Assembly: GCA_027622195.1 (NCBI GenBank)
Contig: JAQBZO010000006.1
Span: 1-64,000 of the forward strand
Length of the DNA: 64,000 nt
DNA from: Planctomycetota bacterium
GTDB lineage: Bacteria; Planctomycetota; Phycisphaerae; Phycisphaerales; SM1A02
Reading direction: 5' to 3'
The notes under the pieces are model-generated. The model saw only the letters and a program-made list of their open reading frames with translations. It did no database searches and was not told where the DNA came from. Below are positions 1-9,947 of the stretch, piece after piece. Both the position numbers and the translations under genes were made by a program. The stretch's first letter is position 1. Each line of letters opens with the position of its first letter.

Positions 1-325
<325 letters not shown>

Positions 326-988
326 ATTTTACAGGCCGAAGCCCGTTGTCTTCTAAAGAAGCTTTGCCTGGCGATCCACCGTAAAACGATGGATCGGTCG
401 ACTATTTCCACCATATCGAATGGTGCGAGCCGAAGCTCGTTTTGCAAACATTCTCGCCAATCACCCTTTTACAGATGACTGAACGATTTCGAATTGACCG
501 TCACTTGGCGTCGCTCGAGAATGTCCGCACCGGATGCTGTCATCCGGGGGATGTCCACTTCATGGTCGGAGCGATCCGGATCCATAAAGCGGTCACATTC
601 TCGTAGCGCTTATCCAACGGCTCGGTTGTCAGAGATCGTCCCGCGGCTGACCAAGGTCAGGCAACAAGACGCCCGCCAAAAATATGGCGAGATCGAGCAG
701 TCTACAGAAATCAGCGCGAATGTCAAGGGGGCGCAAAGATCTCGAGGGGAGAGTCGTTTCGGGTGGCCCAAGGTTCCTTCCACCCGGATCCAGGAAGCGC
801 GTGCACAATCCTTGCATTTACAGAGCGTTACGTCTCATCTTGAAGGTGTTTTTGGCGTGACGAACTCGAAACGGATCTCGTTGGATGCCTGTCACTTGCG
901 TGGACCGATTGGTTCGCTGACCTGTTGTCAACACATCATCCACCACGAAAAACCCGTTGCGAGAGCGCGCAAAGCGGTCTGGGGGGGG
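326..988 (-). other. rRNA leader and upstream intergenic region
   Basis: This 660-base stretch between the 16S gene and the methyltransferase stop contains no ORF with recognisable protein character; the 371-codon plus-strand ORF across it is antisense to the methyltransferase. I see a short inverted repeat at 372-396 (CGATCCA...TGGATCG) in the 16S leader, a 5-bp hairpin at 426-439, and a good promoter match at 699-726. No tRNA-like fold or other RNA gene was recognised. Confidence 0.6.
699..726 (-). promoter_or_regulatory. Probable sigma-70-type promoter of the rRNA gene
   Basis: Read on the minus strand this is TTGACA, a 16-bp spacer and TAGACT: a perfect -35 and a 4/6 -10 with the TANNNT shape seen elsewhere in the window. 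Transcription would start near 692 and give a leader of roughly 365 nt before 16S. It is the only full -35/-10 pair I found upstream of the 16S gene. No AT-rich UP element is obvious. Confidence 0.5.
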
Positions 989-1702
989 TCAACTGCCCTT
1001 GCGCGCCAGAATGATCATCGATTTCCAGAGCCACGGCAACCGACCACCGCCCCTGAAATGGGTCACGGTCAAACCCTCTTCTCGCAGGAGCGCTGTGATC
1101 GACGCACGACTCCAAAACTTGATGTGTCCGCCGGCGCGTTCAGGGTGCCAGTGACGATCCATTTTGCCCGACACGGCGAGGACGACATTCTTCAACCAGC
1201 CGTGGTACGGCGTGCTCAAAACGAGCGTTCCACCAGGCCGCAGCGATGCGGCGATGTTGGCAGCGAATGCCTTTGCATCGTAGAGGTGCTCGATGACTTC
1301 GAGTGTCACGATGGCATCGAAGCCATCCGATTTCACATCTCGAAAACTGTCGTACAGAGACTTCTGGAAAAACAGCGCTTTCGAGTTCCGTGCTTTCGCC
1401 AAAGCGATTCCCGAATCAGAGAGATCGACTCCAGTGACTTTGTATGTGCCTGTCGCGAGGTGCGCGCAAAACGCTCCGTTTCCGCATCCTGCATCGAGAA
1501 TGGATGCGCCCTCTGGCAAACAATGAAGCAGCTCAACGACAACTGGCCAAACATATGCGGCGGTAATCGCTGGTGCTTCAGTCCACTCGCGAAACTGATA
1601 TCCCTCTGACGCAGTCGAAGGGGCAACTGTGGGGAAATCGTTCACGAAAGAATCGTAATCAAGATCGAAGAAGCCGCGCCTGTTCTGTCGCGGCAATCGC
1701 AT
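989..1702 (-). CDS. Class I SAM-dependent methyltransferase (UbiG/type 11-like)
   Basis: The SAM-binding motif I is clear (ILDAGCGNGAF), followed by the acidic VTGVDLS strand end, an FDAIVTLEVIEHL motif II/post-II segment and the LRPGGTLVLSTPYHG loop, which together resemble the UbiG/methyltransferase type 11 fold. Substrate is not evident. The longest ORF begins at 1732 and overlaps comF by 74 bp; ATG at 1702 or GTG at 1645 (just after the comF stop at 1659) are more economical starts, and conservation only becomes obvious around YQFREWTEAP. It lies directly downstream of comF on the same strand and is probably co-transcribed with it. Family is confident, substrate and start are not. Confidence 0.85.
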   Translation of the reverse strand: MRLPRQNRRGFFDLDYDSFVNDFPTVAPSTASEGYQFREWTEAPAITAAYVWPVVVELLHCLPEGASILDAGCGNGAFCAHLATGTYKVTGVDLSDSGIALAKARNSKALFFQKSLYDSFRDVKSDGFDAIVTLEVIEHLYDAKAFAANIAASLRPGGTLVLSTPYHGWLKNVVLAVSGKMDRHWHPERAGGHIKFWSRASITALLREEGLTVTHFRGGGRLPWLWKSMIILARKGS

Positions 1703-2393
1703 GGATTCCACCCGGACAAGGTCGCATTCCATCGATCTGCATGGCCGCAGACCGCAGCGTCGCGCCCGTGGTCAGGACATCATCGACCAGAAGCACACTG
1801 GTCATGTGGACCGGCACCGCGATACCACGCGTTGCAAACCGATTCTCAACATCATTGAGACGATCGACACGCCCCCTTCCGAGTTGCCCCTGGCTGGAAA
1901 TCGGCGTCAGAATCGGAAGGTACACCGATCCAGTTTCGCGAGCGATGTGCCGTGCCCAGTATTGGGTGTGCGATCCACCGCGAGAAAGTGTGCGAAGAAT
2001 GCGTGACGGGATCGGCACAATGCCGCAGTTCGATCCGAGTGGGATCGTTGGATGGACCAAGAGCATTGCAACCATTTGATCGAGAAACCAGTTGATCGCT
2101 TCGGAATCTTGCCGATGCTTTGCTTCAAGAAGGAGACGCCTCGCATCTCCCTCATGGGAAGCGGCGCACAGGACCGTTGCAATCGGACTCAGTGATCTTT
2201 GGCAGACATGTCCCGGAGCAAGACTCGCTTCGCAGAGCGTTCCGCAGCGAGTGCATCGTTGTTTCGGTTCGACGATGGGCTCGTTGCGCCGAGTGTTTCG
2301 TTCAATGCCCGTCACACCAAAAATCGAGTCGATGAGCGCGCGCCCAGTATGGCGGACGCCCGACAAAATCGCTCGCTTGCTCAACTGATCCAC
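1659..2393 (-). CDS. comF: ComF-family phosphoribosyltransferase-like protein
   Basis: The C-terminal half carries the PRPP-binding signature VLLVDDVLTTGATL, and the middle has the ComF-type segment IVPIPSRILRTLSRGGSHTQ. The N-terminal part keeps four cysteines (CTRCGTLC...C) of the usual ComF zinc-binding region. ComF proteins are linked to DNA uptake and recombination in competent bacteria, but are widespread in species not known to be competent. The start is GTG at 2393, preceded by GATAAT 8 nt upstream and no Shine-Dalgarno, so translation may be leaderless. At 244 aa it has normal family length. Confidence 0.88.
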   Translation of the reverse strand: MDQLSKRAILSGVRHTGRALIDSIFGVTGIERNTRRNEPIVEPKQRCTRCGTLCEASLAPGHVCQRSLSPIATVLCAASHEGDARRLLLEAKHRQDSEAINWFLDQMVAMLLVHPTIPLGSNCGIVPIPSRILRTLSRGGSHTQYWARHIARETGSVYLPILTPISSQGQLGRGRVDRLNDVENRFATRGIAVPVHMTSVLLVDDVLTTGATLRSAAMQIDGMRPCPGGIHAIAATEQARLLRS

Positions 2394-2401
2394 TCACCCG
2401 C

Positions 2402-2407
2402 ATTATC
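2402..2407 (-). promoter_or_regulatory. -10-like element of comF (start-proximal)
   Basis: GATAAT on the minus strand ends 8 nt before the comF GTG. A transcript would begin at or within a few nucleotides of the start codon. No convincing -35. Confidence 0.45.
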
Positions 2408-2454
2408 GCTTCGTGCGATCTCCCATCGAAAACACAAGCGAAAAGGCGCGCGAA

Positions 2455-5109
2455 TCAGCGCCCGCTGGCCATGCGTCGCAGCACCGTTTGCAGGATGCCG
2501 CCGTTTCGCATGTAGTTGATCTCGACGGGGGTATCGATGCGGCAGAGTGCTTGGAAGACCGTTGCGGACTGGTCCGTTCGATGCGCCGTCACCGTGAGCA
2601 TCTGGCGAGGCTTGAGATCCGCGGGAACTTCGATGTCAAAGGATTCATCTCCGCGAAGTCCAAGTGATTGACGAGATTGTCCGACTTGGAAAGTCAACGG
2701 CAAGACACCCATGCCAACGAGATTCGAGCGGTGAATGCGTTCAAAACTCTCTGCGATGACGGCTTTGACTCCGAGCAGGAGTGTTCCCTTGGCAGCCCAA
2801 TCGCGACTCGATCCCATGCCGTAATCCTTCCCTGCGATGACAATGAGAGGAATGGACTGCGCCTGATAGCGAACACTTGCGTCGTAGATTGGTTTCACAA
2901 CGCCATCGGTGAAGTCGGTGGTCACTCCGCCGGTCGTTCCTGGAGCGAGTTCATTCTTGATTCGGATATTGGCGAATGTGCCGCGCGTCATCACACGGTC
3001 ATTGCCACGTCTTGAACCATACGAATTGAAGAGCGAAACAGGAACACCATGCTCTTGCAAGTAACTCCCCGCAGGAGAATTGGTCTTGATATTGCCAGCG
3101 GGCGAGATGTGATCCGTCGTGACCGAATCGCCCAGCATGGCGAGAACGCGTGCCGCTCGAATGGATGCGATCTCGGTCGGCGCGTCCACTGTCATCATCT
3201 TGAAAAACGGAGGCTCTTGAATGTAGGTACTGGATGCATTCCACGAATACATCTCGCCTCCGTGGACCACGATATCGCGCCACTCCTTGCTGCCTTCGAG
3301 GACATTGGAGTACTCACGCTCGAACTGCGAACGCAGCACGCTCTTGGTGACCACTGCCTGCACTTCGCTCTGGCTTGGCCAAATATCCCGCAAAAAGACG
3401 GGGTTTCCAGCGCGGTCTGTTCCGAGCGGCTCTTGGGTCATATCGATGTCGACTGTTCCTGCGATCGCATACGCCACAACAAGCGCGGGGCTCGCGAGGA
3501 AATTCGCTCTGACATCCTGATGAATACGCGCCTCGAAATTTCGGTTGCCAGAGAGCACACTCGCGACCGAGAGTTCTCCTTGCGCAATGGCGGCACCGAT
3601 GTAATCTGGAAGCGGTCCAGAATTGCCGATGCAGGTCGTGCAGCCGTAACCAACAACATAGAAGCCGAGTGCTTCGAGCGCGGGCATGCAACCAGCATCG
3701 GTGAGATATTCGGTGACCACCTTTGATCCTGGGGCGAGTGAACTCTTGACCCAAGGCTTCCGTGTGAGTCCGCGCTCAACTGCCTTGCGCGCGAGGAGTC
3801 CTGCGCCCAGCATCACTTCTGGATTGCTTGTGTTCGTGCAGCTCGTGATGGCAGCGATGACGACCGATCCATCTTTGAGTTCGGACTGTTGTCCATCGTG
3901 ATGAATGGACACGCTCTTCGCATTCGGATACGCCTTCGTCCACGCTGACTTCATCGACTTCAATGCGACTCGATCCTGTGGGCGGCTTGGTCCTGCAAGA
4001 GATGGCTCAATCGTGGCGAGGTCGAGATCAATCGTTGCTGAGAACTCAATCTCATGGCTGTCATCACGCCACAAACCTTGAGCGCGGCAATACTGTTCCA
4101 CCGTCTTCACGAGTCCTTCGCTCCGCCCAGTGAGTCGCATATACGCGAGAGTCTGTTCATCGACAGGGAAGAAACCAATCGTGGCTCCGTATTCGGGAGC
4201 CATGTTCGCGATGGTCGCACGATTCGCAAGACTGAGTGCGGCAAGTCCAGGCCCGTAAAACTCGACGAACTTGTTGACGACGCCGTACGCGCGCAACACT
4301 TGTGTCACACGCAAAACAAGATCCGTTGCCGTTGTCCCCTCTGGAAGTACACCGGTGAGTCGCATGCCGACGACTTCCGGAAGAAGCATCGAGATCGGTT
4401 GTCCGAGCATGACTGCTTCGGCTTCGATTCCGCCAACGCCCCATCCAACAATGCCAAGTCCGTTCACCATCGTCGTGTGACTGTCGGTTCCAACGAGACT
4501 ATCTGGATAGAGGACTCCATCCTTTTCCCACACCACTTTGGCAAGGTGTTCAAGGTTGACTTGGTGCACGATTCCGGTGGCCGGAGGCACCACGCTGAAA
4601 TTGCGGAAGGCGCCCTGCCCCCACTTCAAGAACTCATACCGCTCGGAGTTCCGCTCGAATTCGTGCCGGCTATTGATCGTGAGTGCGGCGGCGGATCCGA
4701 ACGCATCGACCTGGACTGAATGGTCAATGACGAGATCGCATGGGACGAGCGGATTGACACGGTTTGGATCTCCGCCAAGTCGGCTCATCGCCGTTCGCAT
4801 CGCTGCGAGATCGACGACACATGGAACTCCGGTGAAGTCTTGCAAGACAACGCGCCCAGGCATGAATGGGATTTCAACCTCGCCGACATTCTTCGCGTCG
4901 TACTCGCAGATCGCTCGGACATGCGCTTCTGTGACGAGGTGTCCATCGCAGTGGCGAAGACACGCTTCGAGAAGAACTTTGATGGAATACGGCAACCGAT
5001 CGAGGTTCGTGAACTCGCGCAGCGACTCCAGACTCGCGTATTTCTTCGAGCCGAGTGGCGTGGCGAGTGTGGCGATTGAATCGAACGGGCACGAGATGGA
5101 CGTAGACAT
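2455..5109 (-). CDS. acnA: Aconitate hydratase A
   Basis: This 884-aa protein is a full-length aconitase of the AcnA/IRP1 type, catalysing citrate-isocitrate interconversion in the TCA cycle. The [4Fe-4S] ligands are in [11 protein letters not shown] (about residue 424) and [12 protein letters not shown] (about residue 490). Other hallmarks are [17 protein letters not shown], the C-terminal swivel segment [16 protein letters not shown] and the [18 protein letters not shown] motif. The ATG at 5109 is preceded by GAGGAG at a 7-nt spacing, inside a small hairpin. It is encoded upstream of comF on the same strand, 61 bp away, but comF seems to have its own promoter. No frame damage is seen. Confidence 0.97.
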   Translation of the reverse strand: MSTSISCPFDSIATLATPLGSKKYASLESLREFTNLDRLPYSIKVLLEACLRHCDGHLVTEAHVRAICEYDAKNVGEVEIPFMPGRVVLQDFTGVPCVVDLAAMRTAMSRLGGDPNRVNPLVPCDLVIDHSVQVDAFGSAAALTINSRHEFERNSERYEFLKWGQGAFRNFSVVPPATGIVHQVNLEHLAKVVWEKDGVLYPDSLVGTDSHTTMVNGLGIVGWGVGGIEAEAVMLGQPISMLLPEVVGMRLTGVLPEGTTATDLVLRVTQVLRAYGVVNKFVEFYGPGLAALSLANRATIANMAPEYGATIGFFPVDEQTLAYMRLTGRSEGLVKTVEQYCRAQGLWRDDSHEIEFSATIDLDLATIEPSLAGPSRPQDRVALKSMKSAWTKAYPNAKSVSIHHDGQQSELKDGSVVIAAITSCTNTSNPEVMLGAGLLARKAVERGLTRKPWVKSSLAPGSKVVTEYLTDAGCMPALEALGFYVVGYGCTTCIGNSGPLPDYIGAAIAQGELSVASVLSGNRNFEARIHQDVRANFLASPALVVAYAIAGTVDIDMTQEPLGTDRAGNPVFLRDIWPSQSEVQAVVTKSVLRSQFEREYSNVLEGSKEWRDIVVHGGEMYSWNASSTYIQEPPFFKMMTVDAPTEIASIRAARVLAMLGDSVTTDHISPAGNIKTNSPAGSYLQEHGVPVSLFNSYGSRRGNDRVMTRGTFANIRIKNELAPGTTGGVTTDFTDGVVKPIYDASVRYQAQSIPLIVIAGKDYGMGSSRDWAAKGTLLLGVKAVIAESFERIHRSNLVGMGVLPLTFQVGQSRQSLGLRGDESFDIEVPADLKPRQMLTVTAHRTDQSATVFQALCRIDTPVEINYMRNGGILQTVLRRMASGR

Positions 5110-5114
5110 AATGC

Positions 5115-5139
5115 GGCTCCTCAGGAGCCACGGAGTCTA
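5115..5139 (-). promoter_or_regulatory. acnA leader: -10 TAGACT plus hairpin holding the Shine-Dalgarno
   Basis: On the minus strand TAGACT (5134-5139) is followed by the palindromic GGCTCCTGAGGAGCC (5129-5115), whose 3' arm includes the GAGGAG ribosome binding site. A 5-bp stem with a 5-nt loop could partly mask it. Confidence 0.4.
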
Positions 5140-5176
5140 TCGAAAACAGTGCGCTTCCGAACCGTTCACTCGCCAC

Positions 5177-6994
5177 TCACGCTTGTCCAGCGAGGCGACG
5201 CACCGTGAACATGAACTGCTTTCGAAGAGCGAGATGCATCGACCATGTCACTCCGATGTATGCCGCCACCGCGACAGTGGTCCCGATCGCGAGTGACCAT
5301 CTCGCACTCTGGATGTGGGATTGATCAGTCGCTGTTTGGAGGAGGAATTGCTCGGGGCGTACCGATGCCAAGAGCAGTGTGACCGGAGTGAACGGCGCGG
5401 CGAATCCTCCGACGAGTGATGAAAGGCTGGACATTCCGCTTCCGCACAAACCAAGAAGTGATCCGAGTCCGACCACGATGAATCCTGCGAAAAGTACTGA
5501 GGCAATGGTTCCGCGACTGCGCACGCTCATCGTGAGTCCCGTCATCACCGTCACCGAAAGGAATGCAAGAAGCACGAGTGGGAATTCAATCATCGATTCA
5601 GGAAGAATGGCTGGCACCACGAGCACGCCTTGCGCTGTGGTCGCCATCGTGACAGACACCGCACCCGATCCCTCACCGAGTCCGTCGACGAGCACATAGA
5701 GCGCAGAGATGGCGAGCGTGAGAGTTGGCACGAGCGCGAGGGGAATCAGATAGCGGATGAGCCCGACGAGTTTGCCGCCGAGATACGCGCCCGGCTGAAT
5801 GGGTGTGGTGAGAAGGATGTCCAGTGATCCATCTTCTCGTTCGCTCGTCACCGCTGTTCCTGCAGTATTCAGCGCAATCAGCACGACAATGACCGTCTCG
5901 GCTCCAACGATCGCTGCGACCGCCAACTGCAATGTGGCCGCGTCGATGGATCCACGAAGATGCAAGATGGGCGGAATGAGTGCGACGATGCATCCAATCG
6001 AGACAAACGTCCATCGAGCGATGACGACGCCGAGCTGCTGTCCGCGCAAGTGCAACTCTCTCCATGCGATGGGGTTGGTGCCGACATGTCGCGCGGCTCG
6101 AATCTGTGCGGAGCGCGTGCGTCCGAGCGAACCAAGTTGCGACTGTCCCGCTGTACGAACCCACACGAGTGAGCAACCGATGAGTGTGACACTCGCAAGA
6201 ACGCAGAGCAATCCGTACATCATGGCGGGAGACTCAAGCCATGCGCGCACGATCCACACGGACTCGACGGCTTCGCGCGGCGAATACGACGACGATTGCA
6301 ACACACTTTCGAGGGCGAGGAGTGGATTGAGTGGTGTCAGGATTGTGGTTGCCGAAGCGCTCGATCCAACGCCAAGTGGAGTGCGAAGGACGAGGTCGGC
6401 CGCGTAGGTCAACACGAGCGATCCCACGACCGATGCGTAGAAGACGAGGACTGCTTTGCGTCCTGCGAATCGAGTCAAGCTCAGGGCGATCGCGATCGAA
6501 CCAAGAAGAAGTGCCGTCGCGAGCGCGATGCCATCGCATGCAATGATCGCGGACGGAGGAACGCCTCCGAGTGATTGCAGAACAGCGAAGAGTCCAAACG
6601 CGCTGATGACCAGTGCTGCAACGAAGAAAAGTCGCCCGAATAAATTGCCCAACACGATTTGCGTGCCGCTCAGCGGGGTCGAGAGCAAGATCTCCCATGT
6701 CTTGGGTTCGGCCTCTTGCGCGATGGCCCCCGCCATAAAAATCGGCGTGAGGAGGCAGATGAAAAGCACTTGCCCGTAGGCGACCACCGTGAATGCGTTC
6801 GCGCCGTTTTGTGCGATTTCACGAATGGATCCAGTGGGTCCCACCATGCCAAAAAGCAGCACCACGATCAATCCGCCCAGAAAACCGCCGCGAATAAGGA
6901 CATGCCGTTGGCGACGAGATCCCCCCTGCACGATTCGAAGAACGATGGGATTCGTCGGAAGTAGTCTAAGAATGGCCGTCAGGACGGGCGGCAT
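5177..6994 (-). CDS. ABC-2 type transporter permease, two tandem permease units
   Basis: A 605-aa integral membrane protein with about twelve hydrophobic segments in two similar halves. Each half begins with an NPI motif (TNPIVLRIVQGG near residue 14; TNPIAWRELHLRG near 307) and has an internal EPKTWEILLSTPLSG / EDGSLDILLTTPIQPG motif, typical of ABC-2 permease subunits, where a cytoplasmic loop follows the first membrane helix. It is therefore a head-to-tail duplicated permease that could form the membrane core alone. No ABC ATPase gene is next to it, so the partner and substrate are unknown. TATTCT lies 6 nt before the ATG, without a Shine-Dalgarno. Confidence 0.85.
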   Translation of the reverse strand: MPPVLTAILRLLPTNPIVLRIVQGGSRRQRHVLIRGGFLGGLIVVLLFGMVGPTGSIREIAQNGANAFTVVAYGQVLFICLLTPIFMAGAIAQEAEPKTWEILLSTPLSGTQIVLGNLFGRLFFVAALVISAFGLFAVLQSLGGVPPSAIIACDGIALATALLLGSIAIALSLTRFAGRKAVLVFYASVVGSLVLTYAADLVLRTPLGVGSSASATTILTPLNPLLALESVLQSSSYSPREAVESVWIVRAWLESPAMMYGLLCVLASVTLIGCSLVWVRTAGQSQLGSLGRTRSAQIRAARHVGTNPIAWRELHLRGQQLGVVIARWTFVSIGCIVALIPPILHLRGSIDAATLQLAVAAIVGAETVIVVLIALNTAGTAVTSEREDGSLDILLTTPIQPGAYLGGKLVGLIRYLIPLALVPTLTLAISALYVLVDGLGEGSGAVSVTMATTAQGVLVVPAILPESMIEFPLVLLAFLSVTVMTGLTMSVRSRGTIASVLFAGFIVVGLGSLLGLCGSGMSSLSSLVGGFAAPFTPVTLLLASVRPEQFLLQTATDQSHIQSARWSLAIGTTVAVAAYIGVTWSMHLALRKQFMFTVRRLAGQA

Positions 6995-7000
6995 GGTGCA

Positions 7001-7006
7001 AGAATA
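7001..7006 (-). promoter_or_regulatory. -10-like element of the ABC-2 permease gene
   Basis: TATTCT on the minus strand, 6 nt before the ATG at 6994, divergent from the rny promoter candidate 14 bp away. No -35 recognised. Confidence 0.4.
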
Positions 7007-7019
7007 GAAGAGGAAGGAC

Positions 7020-7025
7020 TAGTAT
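7020..7025 (+). promoter_or_regulatory. -10-like element of rny
   Basis: TAGTAT on the plus strand, giving a leader of about 100 nt before the rny ATG at 7133. That ATG has a GAGG sequence at a suitable distance, so this gene looks leadered. Confidence 0.3.
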
Positions 7026-7132
7026 GGGTGTGTTCGACCGAAAGGAAGAACTCAACCACTTATCGGACGCCCTGCGTCCTTCAACAAGTTTGTGCTGGGA
7101 CTGACTCCAGCCCTCATCGAGGACTTCTCGGT

Positions 7133-8785
7133 ATGGACTCTCTCGCCAATTCAACGGATTCGTGGACGACTGGATCGGTAGTCGGAATCGTCTTACTCGT
7201 CATTGGGGTCGCCGTCGCGATCGCATCGGGCATCATGGCTGCTCGAGCAGCGCAGCGAACGCGCAACGAAAGTGAGCGATCGATTGCCGAGGCGACTGCG
7301 CGGGCAGACGCTCTCTCGAAGGATGCGCTCCTCCGAGCTGAGGCTGCGGCGAAGGACATCCAACTCAAGGCGGAGCGCGCGGCCACCGAGCGCCGTGCCA
7401 AGACGGATAGTGATGTTGCTGAGGCGATGTCCACCTTCAAAGAGGTTCAGGCTCGCTCGCAACAACTTCAGACCACGCTTGATCAGAGACTCGAGCGGAT
7501 TTCGCAGAGAGAGACACGGCTCGACGAGCGCGAACAAACACTCGAGACGGCGAAGACGGCGACCGAGGCGGCTCGCGCCGAGGTGCGAAAGGCAGTCGAA
7601 GATGCAAAGAATGACGCACTGGCAGCGGCAGAACGAGCGCGTCTCCGTCTTGAACAAATCAGCGGACTGACGAGAGAGGCGGCGCGAGAGCAGCACCTCG
7701 CCGAAGTGCGCATCGCTTACGAACATGATGGACAAGAACTCGCTCGATCAATCATCGAAACCGCCAGCGCGCGCGCAGGCGACGAAGCACGGGAGATCAC
7801 ACTCGCCGCGATTCAACGATATTCGGGCGAGATCGTGGCGGAAAACACAGTTCGCGCCGTCAAGATTCAAAGTGAAGATCTCAAGGGGCGACTCATTGGG
7901 CGAGAAGGCCGCAACATCCGAGCCCTTGAGAAGGCGACAGGAGTGGATGTCCTCATCGATGACACGCCTGGCCTTATTACAGTGAGTTCATTCGACAAGG
8001 TGCGTCAGACCATCGCCGCCGAGGCGCTCCAAACGCTGCTCGCTGATGGTCGCATTCATCCAGGGCGCATCGAAGAAGTCGTCGAGTCCACGAAGCGCGA
8101 TATGGGCGCGCGCATCCTTCGAGCCGGAAACGAAGCGGCGATCGAGGCCGATGTGCGAGGACTCAACCAGCGCGTCATCGAAGCGCTCGGTCGACTCTCG
8201 TTTCGCACGAGCTATGGGCAAAATGTTTTGCGTCACTCCATCGAAGTCGCGTTCTTCTGCCAAATCATCGCTGATCAATTGGGACTCGATGGTGACCTTG
8301 CGCGTCGTTGCGGACTGCTCCACGATATCGGCAAGGCGATGGACCATGAAGTCACGGGGACGCATCCAGCGATCGGGGCGGAGTTCCTTCAGAACAACGG
8401 TGAACGTTCCGAGGCGGTTCTCAATGCTGTGGCAGGACACCACGCCGACATTCCATCCACCACTCCCTATACGCCAATCGTCATGGCCGCCGATGCACTC
8501 TCGGGTGCGCGACCAGGGGCGCGCAGAGACAGCATGGAGCAGTATGTCAAACGACTCAAGCAACTCGAGAGCATTGCTCTTGAGCAACCGCATGTGACCG
8601 AAGCGTTCGCCATCCAAGCGGGACGCGAAATCCGAGTCATTATCGACGCTGCACAAAGTGACGATGCGCTCGCCTTTGCCACGGCAACGCGCATCGCCAA
8701 ACGTGTCGGAGAGGAATTGACATTCCCCGGAGAAATCAAGGTCACTGTCCTTCGAGAAGTACGCGCCGAGGCGACTGCTCGGTAA
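7133..8785 (+). CDS. rny: Ribonuclease Y
   Basis: A 550-aa protein with the RNase Y order of domains: one N-terminal membrane helix (VVGIVLLVIGVAVAIASGIM, residues 14-33), a long charged coiled coil, a KH domain with the loop LIGREGRNIRALE, then an HD metal-dependent hydrolase domain with the motif LLHDIGKAMDHE. RNase Y is a membrane-bound endoribonuclease that starts mRNA decay in many bacteria lacking RNase E. The ORF extends up to a GTG at 7028, but the ATG at 7133 has GAGG 9-10 nt upstream and places the membrane helix correctly. It heads a rightward run with the TM2 gene and rsmA. Confidence 0.95.
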   Translation: MDSLANSTDSWTTGSVVGIVLLVIGVAVAIASGIMAARAAQRTRNESERSIAEATARADALSKDALLRAEAAAKDIQLKAERAATERRAKTDSDVAEAMSTFKEVQARSQQLQTTLDQRLERISQRETRLDEREQTLETAKTATEAARAEVRKAVEDAKNDALAAAERARLRLEQISGLTREAAREQHLAEVRIAYEHDGQELARSIIETASARAGDEAREITLAAIQRYSGEIVAENTVRAVKIQSEDLKGRLIGREGRNIRALEKATGVDVLIDDTPGLITVSSFDKVRQTIAAEALQTLLADGRIHPGRIEEVVESTKRDMGARILRAGNEAAIEADVRGLNQRVIEALGRLSFRTSYGQNVLRHSIEVAFFCQIIADQLGLDGDLARRCGLLHDIGKAMDHEVTGTHPAIGAEFLQNNGERSEAVLNAVAGHHADIPSTTPYTPIVMAADALSGARPGARRDSMEQYVKRLKQLESIALEQPHVTEAFAIQAGREIRVIIDAAQSDDALAFATATRIAKRVGEELTFPGEIKVTVLREVRAEATAR

Positions 8786-8811
8786 AGTGACTACACCAAG
8801 ATGAGATTCCA

Positions 8812-9120
8812 ATGGACATGGCACCAAGCAACAACATCGACCCAATCGACCCAAGGCGCGCTGAGGCATCTGGCAAGAAAATTGCAGCCGGTGTTCTTGG
8901 AATCATTCTTGGATTCCTCGGCATTCACAAGTTCATTCTTGGATACACGGGCGCTGGACTCACCATGATCCTCGTCTCGCTTCTTGCATGGATTCCAACC
9001 TGCGGACTCTCTGCAGGCGTGATGGCCATCATCGGACTCATCGAAGGCATCTTCTATCTGACGAAGACCGACGATCAGTTTTATGAAATGTACATGGTGC
9101 GCAAGCGCCCTTGGTTCTGA
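8812..9120 (+). CDS. TM2 domain-containing membrane protein
   Basis: A 102-aa protein of a short polar N-terminus followed by two hydrophobic segments (GVLGIILGFLGIHKFILGY and a second near residues 60-85) joined by a short turn. This is the TM2 domain, with the characteristic GIHKFILGYTGAGL motif. TM2 proteins are small membrane proteins found across bacteria and eukaryotes, and their bacterial function is poorly defined. It lies 26 bp after rny and abuts rsmA, so it is probably co-transcribed. An ATG two codons downstream (8818) is an alternative start. Confidence 0.88.
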   Translation: MDMAPSNNIDPIDPRRAEASGKKIAAGVLGIILGFLGIHKFILGYTGAGLTMILVSLLAWIPTCGLSAGVMAIIGLIEGIFYLTKTDDQFYEMYMVRKRPWF

Positions 9121-9131
9121 TCGCATCGCCC

Positions 9132-9947
9132 GTGCAATCGCTCACTGAGATCAAAGCACTCCTTGCTGAGCGAGGACTCCGTCCGCGGCATCGATTCGGG
9201 CAGAACTTTTTGCACGACCACAATCTGCTGAATCGACTCATTGATCGAAGCGGTGTTCAACGCGGAGACCTTGTCCTCGAGATCGGACCAGGCACAGGTG
9301 CGCTGACCGAACCGCTTGTGGAACGCGGATGTCGAGTCATCGCCTGCGAGATCGACCGAGACATGTGTGCCATTGTCCGCCAACGACTCGGGGATCGTGT
9401 GACACTCATCGAGGGCGATTGCCTCGATGGAAAGCATGCGATGTCACCGGCCATTGTTGCGGCAATCGGTGACGAACCAGTCACACTCGTCGCGAATCTT
9501 CCCTATCAAGTGGCGACTTCGGTCATGGCGAACTTGCTCTGCGACTATCCCTCGTGCAGGGGTCAGTATGTCACGATTCAACGCGAAGTCGGTGACCGCC
9601 TCGCTGCGCTCCCGGGAGGCGATGCGTGGGGACCAATCTCTGTCACGATGTCGATTCTGGCGCGTGTCGAAATGGTCGCGTCATTGCCGCCCAGTTGCTT
9701 TTGGCCTGCGCCTGAAGTGCGAAGTGCGATGGTCGCGATCGAACCCATTCAACCACGCCCAGAGGTGGACATGGCTGCGCTCTCGCCCTTTCTTCACACA
9801 CTCTTTTGTAAGCGAAGAAAACAAATTGGATCCATCCTCGGAAGAAGTTTCCCATTTCCGAGTGGCATCGATCCCATGTTGCGACCTGAAGTCCTCACGC
9901 CCGCACAGATTCTTCAGTTGCTCGCCGCGGCGGGGACCATGGAATGA
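9132..9947 (+). CDS. rsmA: 16S rRNA (adenine1518/1519-N6)-dimethyltransferase
   Basis: RsmA/KsgA methylates two adjacent adenosines in helix 45 of 16S rRNA late in small-subunit assembly. The sequence has the N-terminal HRFGQNFLHD signature, SAM motif I LEIGPGTGALT, the acidic ACEIDRD, the catalytic NLPYQVAT motif and the C-terminal KRRKQIGSIL segment. The ORF can be extended to a TTG at 9111, overlapping the TM2 gene, but GTG at 9132 gives MQSLTEIKALL, which fits the family better (271 aa). The stop overlaps the next ATG at 9944 by 4 nt, suggesting coupled translation. Confidence 0.95.
   Translation: MQSLTEIKALLAERGLRPRHRFGQNFLHDHNLLNRLIDRSGVQRGDLVLEIGPGTGALTEPLVERGCRVIACEIDRDMCAIVRQRLGDRVTLIEGDCLDGKHAMSPAIVAAIGDEPVTLVANLPYQVATSVMANLLCDYPSCRGQYVTIQREVGDRLAALPGGDAWGPISVTMSILARVEMVASLPPSCFWPAPEVRSAMVAIEPIQPRPEVDMAALSPFLHTLFCKRRKQIGSILGRSFPFPSGIDPMLRPEVLTPAQILQLLAAAGTME

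Noticed and set aside
426-443. 5-bp hairpin followed by TTTT on the plus strand in the 16S leader region
   Set aside because: Stem too short and no rightward gene ends there.
926-931. Second TTGACA on the minus strand upstream of the rRNA gene
   Set aside because: No TANNNT hexamer at 15-19 bp; the candidate at 699-726 is better.
494-1609. 371-codon plus-strand ORF
   Set aside because: It is antisense to the methyltransferase and reads as low-complexity Arg/Ser-rich translation with no family features.
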